Assembly (NCBI GenBank): GCA_022825065.1
Contig: JAJDYR010000004.1
Location: 20,075-84,074 of the forward strand
DNA from: a bacterium
Lineage (GTDB): Bacteria > UBA8248
Direction of reading: 5' to 3'
Length of the DNA stretch: 64,000 nucleotides
In this document: in pieces, positions 7,696-15,713 of the stretch
How the letters are laid out: each line of letters begins with the position of its first letter
Position numbering within the stretch: the stretch's first letter is position 1
The notes under the pieces: model-generated
Database searches by the model: none
The model's input: the letters and a program-made list of their open reading frames with translations, nothing else
What the model was told of the DNA's origin: nothing
Made by a program: the position numbers and the translations under genes

Positions 7696-9321
7696 CTAGT
7701 TCACCCGCTTCTCGCGGCCGGCCCATTCCTTGTCGCGGAGGACGAACTTCTGGATCTTGCCCGTGGCGGTCTTGGGGAGCGGGCCGAACTCCACGCGCTT
7801 GGGCGCCTTGAAGCGGGCGAGGCGGCCCTTCACGTGTTCGATGATCTCCTCCTCGCTCACCTCCATCCCCTCCTTCTTGACGGCGAATGCCTTGGGCACC
7901 TCGCCCCATTTCTCATCGGGCGCAGCGACGACGGCCACTTCGAGAATCGCCGGGTGAGAGGCGATGGCATTCTCGACCTCGATGGTGGAGATGTTCTCCC
8001 CGCCCGAGATGATGATGTCCTTGGCGCGGTCCTGGAGGTCGATGTAGCCGTCCTCGTGCGCGACGGCGATGTCTCCGCTGTGGAACCAGCCGCCCCGAAA
8101 GGCCTCCTCGGTGGCGGCGGGATTGTCGTAATAGCCGGCCATGACGTTGTTTCCGCGCATCATGACCTCGCCCTGGGTCTTTCCGTCCCAGGGAACCGCG
8201 CGCATCTCCGGGTCCCGGACCTCGCATTCCCCCGTCATGACGAAGGGGACCCCCTGGCGCGCCTTGAGACGCGCGCGCTCCGCGGCGGGGAGGTCGTCCC
8301 ATTCCGGATGCCATGCGCAGACGGTGTGGGGGCCGTAGGTTTCGGTGAGCCCGTAGGCGTGGACGACCCGCGCGCCGAGGTCCTCCTCCATGGTGGCGAT
8401 GATGGTGGGGGAGGGCGGCGCGCCCGCGGTCATGATGGTGACGGGCTGGGGGAAGGGGCCCTCCCGGGCGGCGGGGTCGTTCGCGAGGGCGATGAGCACG
8501 GTGGGGGCGGCGCAGAAGTGGGAGACCCGCTCCTCGCGGATGAGGCGGAATATCTCGGCCGGCTGGACGGCGCGCAGGCAGACGTGTCGTCCGCCAACCG
8601 CCGTCACGCCCCAGGTGTAGCACCAGCCGTTGCAGTGGAACATCGGGAGGGTCCAGAGGTAGTTCATGTAGACCGAGCCGCCCACCTCGGTGATCTCGCC
8701 CAGTGCGTTCAGATAGGCGCCCCGGTGGGTGTACATCACCCCCTTGGGGCGGCCCGTGGTCCCGCTGGTGTAGTTGATCGAGAGGGGCGCGCCCTCCTCG
8801 CCGACCTTCCAGGGAAGGTTCTCGTTCTGCGCCGAGGCGATGAACGCCTCGTACTCCGGCCCGTTGAAGACGGCGTCGGAAGGGCCGAAGCCCGCGGCGT
8901 CATCCACCACGTTCACGAAGGTCCGGACCCCCGGGAGTTTGCTCCGCTGATCGGCGAGGGGCTTCGCCCATTCGCAGTCGGCGACGAGCGCCTTGGCGCC
9001 CGAGTGCTCGCAGATGTAGGCGATCTCCTCCGGAGAGAGGCGGATGTTGATCGCCACCAGGAGCGCGCCCAGCAGGGGAACCGCGAAGTGGGCCTCGAGC
9101 ATGGCCGGCACGTTGGGGACGACGTAGGCGACCCGGTCACCCTCCCCGACCCCCGCCGCCTTCAAGGCGGCCGCGCAGCGCTGGACGCGATCGGCGAACT
9201 GCGCGTAGGTGTAGCGGCGGCTCCCGTATACGACGGCTTCCTTGTCCTTGTAGACCCAGTGGTTGCGCTCCATGAAGTTGAGCGGGCTCAAGGGCGCGAA
9301 ATTGGCGGACAGCTCGGGCAT
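7696..9321 (-). CDS. AMP-forming acyl-CoA synthetase
   Basis: The 541-residue enzyme activates a carboxylic acid to its CoA thioester through an acyl-AMP. It has the P-loop motif YTSGTTGRPKGVMYTH, the adenylate region HAYGLTETYGPH, YIDLQDRAKDIIISGGENIS with the hinge Asp, and the C-terminal catalytic lysine in PKTATGKIQKF. The start PELSANFAPLSPLNFMERN is characteristic of the AlkK / plant AAE-type medium- and short-chain ligases. A longer frame runs upstream, but the ATG at 9321 is preceded by GAGGAG at the right distance, so I begin there. It stands alone between the MFS gene (convergent) and the LivK-like gene (same strand), separated from the latter by about 320 bases. Confidence 0.88.
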   Translation of the reverse strand: MPELSANFAPLSPLNFMERNHWVYKDKEAVVYGSRRYTYAQFADRVQRCAAALKAAGVGEGDRVAYVVPNVPAMLEAHFAVPLLGALLVAINIRLSPEEIAYICEHSGAKALVADCEWAKPLADQRSKLPGVRTFVNVVDDAAGFGPSDAVFNGPEYEAFIASAQNENLPWKVGEEGAPLSINYTSGTTGRPKGVMYTHRGAYLNALGEITEVGGSVYMNYLWTLPMFHCNGWCYTWGVTAVGGRHVCLRAVQPAEIFRLIREERVSHFCAAPTVLIALANDPAAREGPFPQPVTIMTAGAPPSPTIIATMEEDLGARVVHAYGLTETYGPHTVCAWHPEWDDLPAAERARLKARQGVPFVMTGECEVRDPEMRAVPWDGKTQGEVMMRGNNVMAGYYDNPAATEEAFRGGWFHSGDIAVAHEDGYIDLQDRAKDIIISGGENISTIEVENAIASHPAILEVAVVAAPDEKWGEVPKAFAVKKEGMEVSEEEIIEHVKGRLARFKAPKRVEFGPLPKTATGKIQKFVLRDKEWAGREKRVN

Positions 9322-9577
9322 GACATGTCTCCTCAAGAAGGCCCGCCGCAGGCCGCGCCGGCGAACGGCGGCGCCCGGAACGAGGGCGACTTCAAGAATG
9401 GGAGGCGTATTGTAGCAAAGCGCCCGAAGCCGGGCAGCCGCGCTCTGATGATGAAATGATTTTTCCGGCCGGGTCTCGGAGCGGAGAAGATGCGACGGCG
9501 TCTGCAACGCCGCATCAGGCCTGGCGACGGCGTACGGGTCGGCCTCGTCCGGTCATTACAGCGGGCCATCGCTTGAA

Positions 9578-9646
9578 TCAGAAAACCGGCGTTTCCCGGC
9601 AGGCGCTCCGGACCGACTTCCGTTTCTCCACCATATCTCCCATCAT
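9578..9646 (-). pseudogene. Duplicated remnant of the hcmA 3' end
   Basis: These 69 bases align without gaps to the last 69 bases of the mutase gene (10932-11000) with 9 mismatches by my count, including the same TGA stop. On the minus strand they read MMGDMVEKRK then SVRSACRETPVF, against TMGDIVEKLK then SVWGTYRETPVF in the intact gene. The substitutions change amino acids (W to R, Y to C, T to A), as expected for DNA no longer under coding selection. The first ATG overlaps the stop of the binding-protein gene by one base. The binding-protein gene therefore lies between the intact 3' end of hcmA and this decayed copy. Confidence 0.75.
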
Positions 9647-10839
9647 CAGCGTTTGTTTCTATCCTTCCATCCGGGCATCGGCAGCTTGTAGGAAACTTCC
9701 GCGAGTCCTTTCGGCCAGACGATCCTGCGCCTGCCGTCGAGAATCTGGAACGTCAGGCCGTCCCGTTCGTTGAGGTTGTTCTCATCCACCTTCCATCTTC
9801 CCATCACGGTCTGGAACGCCGAGGCGCGTAGCGTCTTCCAGACTTTTTGGCGATCATGGGAACCTGCTTTCAGAATCGCCTGACTCACCACCTCTATCGC
9901 CCCGTAAGCCATGGCGACATGATCGCTCGGCTTCACCCCGTAGCGCTTCTCGTAGGAGTCGATGAGTTCTCTCATGCCCGGAAACTTCAGGGCGTCGGGT
10001 TGGGGCTCCCACTGGCTGAAGCCCAGAACGTACTCCGCCGTGGCGCCGAGTTGCTCGGCGAATTTAGGGAGACCGGGGCCGATGGTTCCGGCGAAAATCT
10101 TGAGGTTGATGTTGAGCTCCCGGAGCTGGCGAATCTGCGCGGCGGCGTCCGCGAAGTAGCTGTTCGAGAAAAGCGCCTCCGCCCGGCGCGCCTTGATTTT
10201 TTGCAGCAGCGCGGTGAAGTCGGTCTGCCTGCGCGGATAGTTCTCGTTCAGCACCACTTTGAGGCCGAGTTCTTTCGCCCACTCCACGGCGCCCTCCGCC
10301 GACTGCCGGGGAAAGAGGCTGTCCTCGCCGATGATGGCGATTCGCTTCACCCCGATGTCCCTGGCGAGGTGCAGCGCGCCCTTGTGGTTTTTCTGGGCTA
10401 CGGCGTTTTGGTTGAAAAGGTATTTTCTGCCCTTCTCCCACAGCCCTCTGGAGGAAGCGCCCGGCGCCAGCGTGGGGTATTCATGCCTTTCAAAGAGGTT
10501 GGCCACCGCGTCGGTGATGCCGCTGGAGTAGGGGCCGAGCGTGAAGTCGATCTTCTCCTGCGTGATGAGCCTCTCGTAGAGCTTGATGCTGGTCTGCTTG
10601 TCCGATTTATCGTCCAGGAGCACCAGCTTCACCTTTTTGCCCAGCAGGCCGCCCCTGGCGTTTTGCCGATCGACGAACAGACGATAGGCGTTGACGAACC
10701 GGCCGGCCGGCTCCGCGTAACGGCCCGTATGGGAGATGGACCCGCCGATAGTGATTTCACCTGACGCCAGGGCCGAGCCGGTGAGGAGGGTCGCCGCCCC
10801 CAGGAACGCGATTGCCATGAAGCTTCGAGTCACTTTCAT
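9646..10839 (-). CDS. LivK-type ABC transporter substrate-binding protein
   Basis: The 397-residue protein has a signal peptide (KVTRSFMAIAFLGAATLLTGSALA) followed by EITIGGSISHTGRYAEPAGR, the opening of periplasmic-binding-fold type I proteins of branched-chain amino acid/amide importers. Conserved features include KVKLVLLDDKSD, FTLGPYSSGITDAVA and a closing region KVWKTLRASAFQTVMG. Such proteins capture amino acids, amides, urea or aromatic acids for a Liv-type permease. No permease or ATPase partner lies in this window. I begin at the ATG at 10839 because AGGAAG precedes it by 9 bases. The gene is flanked on both sides by copies of the hcmA 3' end, so it probably arrived or was rearranged with that duplication. 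Confidence 0.85.
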   Translation of the reverse strand: MKVTRSFMAIAFLGAATLLTGSALASGEITIGGSISHTGRYAEPAGRFVNAYRLFVDRQNARGGLLGKKVKLVLLDDKSDKQTSIKLYERLITQEKIDFTLGPYSSGITDAVANLFERHEYPTLAPGASSRGLWEKGRKYLFNQNAVAQKNHKGALHLARDIGVKRIAIIGEDSLFPRQSAEGAVEWAKELGLKVVLNENYPRRQTDFTALLQKIKARRAEALFSNSYFADAAAQIRQLRELNINLKIFAGTIGPGLPKFAEQLGATAEYVLGFSQWEPQPDALKFPGMRELIDSYEKRYGVKPSDHVAMAYGAIEVVSQAILKAGSHDRQKVWKTLRASAFQTVMGRWKVDENNLNERDGLTFQILDGRRRIVWPKGLAEVSYKLPMPGWKDRNKR

Positions 10840-10931
10840 TTTCCATCTTCCTCGGAATAAGGGATGCATGAAGAATCGGTCGCGAGGCGTCCGGCGGCGC
10901 AGCCGGACGCTCTCCCGAGCCGTCGTTTGAA

Positions 10932-12623
10932 TCAGAAAACCGGCGTTTCCCGGTAGGTGCCCCAGACCGACTTCAGTTTCTCGACGATATCGCCCATCGT
11001 CGCGCCCTCGCGCACGAGTTCGATTGTGACGGGCATGATGTTCCGCGTCTCGTCCTTTGCGACCGAGACGAGCTCCTCCAGAAGCGTCCCGACCCTGGCG
11101 TCGTCGCGTTCGGCGCGCACCCTCCTCGTCCGCGCGATCTGCCGGTCGGCGGTCGAGGAATCATAGGGATGGGTCTCGATCTCGTGGTTTTCATCCTCCT
11201 CGACCAGGGTGTTGACCCCGATGACCGGCTTTTCACCGGATTGCTTGCGCAGGGCGGTCTCGTAGGCGAAATCGGCGATCTGCTTCTGGAACCAGCCCTC
11301 CTCGATCAGTTTGATCGCGCCGCCGTTTTCATCCACATAGTCGAGAATCTCGAAAATGCGCGTCTCGTACTCGTTGGTCAGGCTCTCGAGGTAGTAGGAG
11401 CCGCCCAGCGGATCGATGACGTTGGCGACGTTCGTTTCCTCCGCGATGACCTGCTGCGTGCGAAGGGCCAGCCGCATGGCGTCCTCGGTCGGAATCGCGA
11501 ACGCCTCGTCGTAGCCGTTCGTGTGCAGCGACTGGCAGCCGCCGAGGACCGCGGCGAGGGCCTGGAACGCGGTGCGCACGATGTTGATCCGGAATTGGGG
11601 TTTGGTCAGGGTCGCGGCCGCGGTCTGGCAATGGAAGCGAAGCCGCATCGATTCGGGGTTCTTCGCGCCGAAGCGCTCCTTCATGATCCTGGCGTAGCAG
11701 CGGCGCAGCGCGCGGAACTTGGCGATCTCCTCGAACAGGTCCGCTTGCGAGACGTAGAAGAAACCAAGCCTCGGTGCGAACTCGTCGACGCTCATGCCGG
11801 TCTTCAGCACCTCCTCCACATAGACGACCAGGTTGCACATGGTGAAGGCGGCCTCCTGCAAGGGCGAGGAGCCGGCTTCGGAGATATGATACCCCGAGAT
11901 ATTGATCGGGTTGTAGCGCTTCATGTTGCGGCCGCAGAAGGATATGCAGTCGCGCACGATGCGGACCGACGGCGCGATCGGGTAGATGAACTCCTTCTGC
12001 GCCATATATTCTTTCAGGATGTCCGCCTGGATGGTGCCCGAGAGCCTGTTCAGGTCGAGGCCGCGCTTCTCGGCCAGCGCCACGTACATGGCGAGCAGGA
12101 TCCAGGCGCTGGGGTTGATGGTCATCGACACGGAGATGTTCTCCAGATCGATGCCGTCGTAGAGCGCCTCCATGTCGGCGAGCGTATCCACGGCCACGCC
12201 CTCGCGGCCCACCTCGCCCTCGCTCATCGGGTGGTCGGAGTCGTAGCCCATGAGCGTGGGCATGTCGAAGTCGGTCGAGAGTCCCGTCTGCCCCTGCGAG
12301 ATCAGGTATTTGAAGCGTTTGTTGGTGTCTTCGCCGGTGCCGAAACCGGCGATCTGGCGCATGGTCCACACCCGGCTGCGGTACATCGTCGGGTAGGGCC
12401 CGCGCGTGAAGGGATAGCGCCCCGGCAGGCCGATATCCTCGAGCGGCGTTTCAGCGACATCGGCGGCGGTGTAGACGCGCTGCACCGGAATATCGCCGGT
12501 CGTGAAGAACTGCTCCTTGCGCTCGGCCTGTTTGTTCAGGAAGGCGGCGACCTCGTTGCGCTCCCAATCCCCGATCTCGCTCAGGAGCTTCTCAAGCGGA
12601 TTTTGAGTGAACGTCTCGTTCAT
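10932..12623 (-). CDS. hcmA: 2-hydroxyisobutyryl-CoA mutase, large (substrate-binding) subunit
   Basis: The 563-residue protein is a B12-dependent acyl-CoA mutase large subunit (RGPYPTMYRSRVWTMRQ, GYDSDHP, SGYHISEAG, LRFHCQT, SLHTNGYDEA). Two positions set the substrate. Methylmalonyl-CoA mutase has Tyr in RQYAG and isobutyryl-CoA mutase has Phe; here it is Ile91 (RQIAG). Exactly 27 residues on, Asp118 in LSTDFDMP replaces the usual Ala. Ile90/Asp117 are the known hallmarks of 2-hydroxyisobutyryl-CoA mutase, which interconverts 2-hydroxyisobutyryl-CoA and 3-hydroxybutyryl-CoA. The B12 domain is absent and is encoded separately by hcmB in the same operon, as in known HCM systems. ATG at 12623 has GGGAGG ahead of it and overlaps meaH by 32 bases. 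Operon context with a dedicated ligase and chaperone strengthens the call. Confidence 0.85.
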   Translation of the reverse strand: MNETFTQNPLEKLLSEIGDWERNEVAAFLNKQAERKEQFFTTGDIPVQRVYTAADVAETPLEDIGLPGRYPFTRGPYPTMYRSRVWTMRQIAGFGTGEDTNKRFKYLISQGQTGLSTDFDMPTLMGYDSDHPMSEGEVGREGVAVDTLADMEALYDGIDLENISVSMTINPSAWILLAMYVALAEKRGLDLNRLSGTIQADILKEYMAQKEFIYPIAPSVRIVRDCISFCGRNMKRYNPINISGYHISEAGSSPLQEAAFTMCNLVVYVEEVLKTGMSVDEFAPRLGFFYVSQADLFEEIAKFRALRRCYARIMKERFGAKNPESMRLRFHCQTAAATLTKPQFRINIVRTAFQALAAVLGGCQSLHTNGYDEAFAIPTEDAMRLALRTQQVIAEETNVANVIDPLGGSYYLESLTNEYETRIFEILDYVDENGGAIKLIEEGWFQKQIADFAYETALRKQSGEKPVIGVNTLVEEDENHEIETHPYDSSTADRQIARTRRVRAERDDARVGTLLEELVSVAKDETRNIMPVTIELVREGATMGDIVEKLKSVWGTYRETPVF

Positions 12624-13596
12624 GGTCTCCCTCCCCTTCAAGCGTCGTCGAGAGCAACTCTTCCGCCAGCGAATAGGGGTCGCTCTCCCGGCGCATCAAC
12701 TGTTCGGCGAGTTTCGCGCTCGCCGCCGCTGCGGCATCGTTGAATCGATCATACAACAGATTTTCGGCGGTCTTGCGCAGCCGGAATTCCGCGATGCCCT
12801 TGCGCCGCGCCATGCCCGCATCGGTATTTGACGTCACGTCGCGATGCCCGGTGATCGCCTCGCACAGCTCGTCGATCCCTTCCCCGGAAACGGCGCTGGT
12901 GCCGATGACGGGAGCAGCCCAGGCGGACGGTTCGCGCTCGTGCGCTCCGAGCGTCAGCATCTGCTTCAAATCGGTCAGCGTCCGGTTGGCGTCGCTACGG
13001 TCGCATTTCGACACGACGTGGATGTCGGCGATCTCCAGGAGGCCCGCCTTGATCGCCTGGACCTCATCCCCGAGGCCGGGTGCTGAAACCACCACCGTGG
13101 TGTGGGAGGCCCGCACGATCTCGACCTCGTCCTGGCCCACGCCGACGGTTTCGAGAATGACGACCCCGAAACCGGCGGCATCGAGAATATCGGCCGCCTC
13201 GAGCGCCGCGCGCGCCATGCCGCCGGTCGCCCCGTGCGTCGCCATGCTGCGGATATAGACGCCGGGGTCGGCGCTCAAGTCGCTCATGCGGATGCGGTCC
13301 CCCAGGATGGAGCCGCCGGAATACGGAGAGGACGGATCGATCGCGATAATGCCGACCTTCTCGCCGCCGGCGCGCAGCCTTTGCGCAAGCCCGCCGACAA
13401 GCGTGGATTTTCCGCTGCCGGGCACCCCGGTGATGCCGACGAGGTGCGCTCGCCCGGCGAGTCTGTGGACCCGGGCGAGTGCGCCGCGCGCTTCCGCCAG
13501 GCCCGACTCCGCGCGCGATATGAGGCGGCCGATAGCGGCCGGCTCGCCATTTTGGACGCGGGCGATGAGTTCCACCGAAGGGACATAGATGCCCAT
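12592..13596 (-). CDS. meaH: MeaB/MeaH-type G-protein chaperone of the B12 mutase
   Basis: This 334-residue GTPase belongs to the ArgK/MeaB family that loads and protects adenosylcobalamin in acyl-CoA mutases. The Walker A motif GVPGSGKS is at residues 57-64, followed by IDPSSPYSGGSILGDRIRM, a hallmark of MeaB, then LETVGVGQDEVEI and the base-recognition motif SKCDRSD. It sits between the mutase large subunit and the ligase; its ATG overlaps the ligase stop (TGATG), and its own end overlaps hcmA, so the four genes are translationally linked. By position it serves the hydroxyisobutyryl-CoA mutase (the paralogue known as MeaH) rather than a methylmalonyl-CoA mutase. Confidence 0.88.
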   Translation of the reverse strand: MGIYVPSVELIARVQNGEPAAIGRLISRAESGLAEARGALARVHRLAGRAHLVGITGVPGSGKSTLVGGLAQRLRAGGEKVGIIAIDPSSPYSGGSILGDRIRMSDLSADPGVYIRSMATHGATGGMARAALEAADILDAAGFGVVILETVGVGQDEVEIVRASHTTVVVSAPGLGDEVQAIKAGLLEIADIHVVSKCDRSDANRTLTDLKQMLTLGAHEREPSAWAAPVIGTSAVSGEGIDELCEAITGHRDVTSNTDAGMARRKGIAEFRLRKTAENLLYDRFNDAAAAASAKLAEQLMRRESDPYSLAEELLSTTLEGEGDHERDVHSKSA

Positions 13597-15026
13597 CAGC
13601 GGTTTTCTTCATCCAGTTGTGTCTGCATTTCCTGAAAGACGGCGCGATCGTCGATCACGCGGCGCGCCTTGAAATCCGTCCGGGGGATCGAACCCGGCTC
13701 GACGATCTCCACGCCCGTCCGCAGCCCGAGCACCTTCTGCAATTTGTGCTCGACTTCGGTGCAGAACCGGGCGGCGCCCTCGGGGTCGGCGAAGGTCCCG
13801 GTGTCGGCCTCCACGCGCAGCAGCAGTTCGTCCATCGCCGCCTCGCGGCTGATCACGATCCGGTGCTCTCCGCCGTAGTGCGCGAGCTCGTTGAGCGCGG
13901 CGTCTATCTCGCTCGGATACACGTTCTCGCCGCGAATCGTGAACATGTCGTCGATGCGCCCGAAAATACCGTGCGGCAGGCGCGGATAGGTGCGCCCGCA
14001 CGGGTTCGGTTCGTCCACCCAGCGGGTCAGGTCCCCCGACGCCAGGCGGATCATCGGCTGGGAGGCGCGTTCGAGATGGGTGTACACGGGCGTGCCCCGC
14101 TCCCCGTAGGGGACCCGGCGCATGGTTTCGGGGTCGCACACTTCCGTGTAGACGACGTCCTGCCAGCAGAGCATTCCGTCCGTCTCGGCCGAACTCGCCA
14201 CGTTCATCCACGGGCTCATCTCGGCCATGGAGCCGCTGTCGTAGACCCTGGCCCCGTAGAGCCCCTCGATGCGCTCGCGGATGGCCGGTATCGAGGCGCC
14301 GGGCTCGCCGGAGAAGAACATGATTTTGAGCTGCATGTCGCGCGGGTCCAGGCCCTCGTCTTCCGCGACCTGGGCGAGGTGTAAGGCGTAGGTCGGCGTG
14401 CCGTAGAAGGCGGTGGGCTTCAGCATGTCGAGCCACTGCACGCACCGCGCCGACATACCGGACGCGCCGGCGCCGAACGGGAAGGCTTTCGCGCCGAGGC
14501 GTTCCGCGCCGGCGAGCGCCCCCCAGCTCCCCATGTAGAGGGAAAACACGGCGGCGACGCAAATCGTATCCCCGGGGCGCAGGCCCATGCCCCACATGAT
14601 GCGCGCGTGCGCGTTGGCGATGGCGCGCCAGTCGTTCTGCGAGATGGCGAAGGCGGTGGGCCGCCCGGTCGTGCCGCTGGTGCCGTGGATGTGAAAGACT
14701 TCCGTTTCGTCCACGCAGAGGTAATCGCCGAAGGGCGGCCGGCGCTCCTGGGCCTCGCGGAGGTCCTTCTTGGTGAGGACCGGTACCTTCTCCTCGAAGT
14801 CCTCGAACGAATTCAGATGACTCGGGTGAAAACCGGCCTCATCCCATTTATTGCGGTAGAGGGCCGCATTCTCGTAGGCGTAGGCGCAGACTTGCCGGAG
14901 GCGCTCCAGGATGGCCTTCTCCCGGTCTCCCGCCGGCATCGTCTCGCGCCGGGGGAACCAGTAACGGCTGTCCTGAGCCGGGAGGAAGTTCTCGTCGTAA
15001 GCGGGTGGGAATGACCAGGATTCCAT
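13596..15026 (-). CDS. hcl: PaaK-like CoA ligase, probable 2-hydroxyisobutyrate-CoA ligase
   Basis: The 476-residue enzyme resembles phenylacetate-CoA ligase: HGTSGTTGRP at residues 114-123, FSGEPGASIP, YDSGSMAEMSPWMN and GRIDDMFTIRGENVYPSEID, and an ending with PRTDFKARRV that holds the catalytic lysine region. It forms an acyl-CoA from a carboxylic acid, ATP and CoA. In known HCM operons a PaaK-like ligase of this kind activates 2-hydroxyisobutyrate, and here it lies between hcmB and meaH, so that substrate is the best inference. The gene starts 10 bases after hcmB. Confidence 0.8.
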   Translation of the reverse strand: MESWSFPPAYDENFLPAQDSRYWFPRRETMPAGDREKAILERLRQVCAYAYENAALYRNKWDEAGFHPSHLNSFEDFEEKVPVLTKKDLREAQERRPPFGDYLCVDETEVFHIHGTSGTTGRPTAFAISQNDWRAIANAHARIMWGMGLRPGDTICVAAVFSLYMGSWGALAGAERLGAKAFPFGAGASGMSARCVQWLDMLKPTAFYGTPTYALHLAQVAEDEGLDPRDMQLKIMFFSGEPGASIPAIRERIEGLYGARVYDSGSMAEMSPWMNVASSAETDGMLCWQDVVYTEVCDPETMRRVPYGERGTPVYTHLERASQPMIRLASGDLTRWVDEPNPCGRTYPRLPHGIFGRIDDMFTIRGENVYPSEIDAALNELAHYGGEHRIVISREAAMDELLLRVEADTGTFADPEGAARFCTEVEHKLQKVLGLRTGVEIVEPGSIPRTDFKARRVIDDRAVFQEMQTQLDEENR

Positions 15027-15036
15027 GGATGCCGGC

Positions 15037-15444
15037 TCAGCGCGCGCCGCGCTCCTCCACGAGACGGGTCAGCGTATCGATAATCGTTTGCGGCGGCGTA
15101 TCCTGCAGCAGCACCTTGCTTACCCCCATTTTCTTGAGGTTGGCCACGTCTTCGTCCGGCATGACGCCGCCGGCAACGACGATCATGTCATCGGCGCCGC
15201 TGGCGCGAAGCAGGTCGAATATCTTGGGGAACACCGTCATCTGCACGCCGGAGAGGAGACTGACGCCCAGCACGTCGACGTCTTCCTGTACGGCGGCGGT
15301 CACCACCTCTTCCGGTGAGCGGTGCAGGCCGGTGTAGATCACGTCCATGCCGGCGTCCCGCAGGGCGCGGGCGACGATCTTGACGCCCCGGTCGTGACCG
15401 TCGAGACCCACCTTCGCCAGCAGGACGCGAATTGGTTGACTCAT
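15037..15444 (-). CDS. hcmB: 2-hydroxyisobutyryl-CoA mutase, small B12-binding subunit
   Basis: This 135-residue protein is a stand-alone cobalamin-binding domain. The DxHxxG motif is seen as D15, H17, G20 in KVGLDGHDRG, with VLGVSLLSG and VVAGGVMPDED supplying the other two loops of the B12 Rossmann fold. His17 should be the lower axial ligand to cobalt. It pairs with HcmA to form the active mutase. It is the first gene of the hcmB-hcl-meaH-hcmA operon, an arrangement where mutase subunits are separated by the ligase and the chaperone. Confidence 0.88.
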   Translation of the reverse strand: MSQPIRVLLAKVGLDGHDRGVKIVARALRDAGMDVIYTGLHRSPEEVVTAAVQEDVDVLGVSLLSGVQMTVFPKIFDLLRASGADDMIVVAGGVMPDEDVANLKKMGVSKVLLQDTPPQTIIDTLTRLVEERGAR

Positions 15445-15713
15445 GAGGGGTTCCTCATCGGTCTCTCACTCGTATACGAAAACAGCATACAACCTGCTAA
15501 AAATGCAACATACTGTCAAGGTGAAACAGAACCGGCACGCGGGAAGGAACGATCTCGCGGGCGCTCCCGCTCACCCGGAAACACCCGCCCTGAAGTGACA
15601 AGAATCATCGCGAACGGCCTGGAAAGAGTTGATGCCAGGCCTTTTGCAATTATTTTTCGTTCGGTTACAGTGGTGAGGCGCGCATACCAGCCGACAGCTG
15701 AAAGGAGTCCGTG
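15445..15713. promoter_or_regulatory. Divergent promoter region between the hcm operon and an MBL gene
   Basis: Transcription runs away in both directions. On the plus strand TTGCAA (15644-15649) and TACAGT (15666-15671) stand 16 bases apart, a plausible sigma-70 promoter 48 bases before the MBL start. On the minus strand a TTGACA box (15519-15514) lies upstream of hcmB, but I see no good -10 partner at the right spacing. The AT-rich tract 15478-15520 is the likely control region of the hcm operon. Confidence 0.4.

Noticed and set aside
10932..12623. Methylmalonyl-CoA mutase annotation for the large mutase subunit
   Set aside because: The Tyr that defines methylmalonyl-CoA mutase is Ile and the neighbouring Ala is Asp; operon partners also differ from a mutA/mutB pair.
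11169..12743. 524-residue open frame on the plus strand
   Set aside because: It lies wholly antisense to hcmA and is a GC-rich third-position shadow; no domain or ribosome site.
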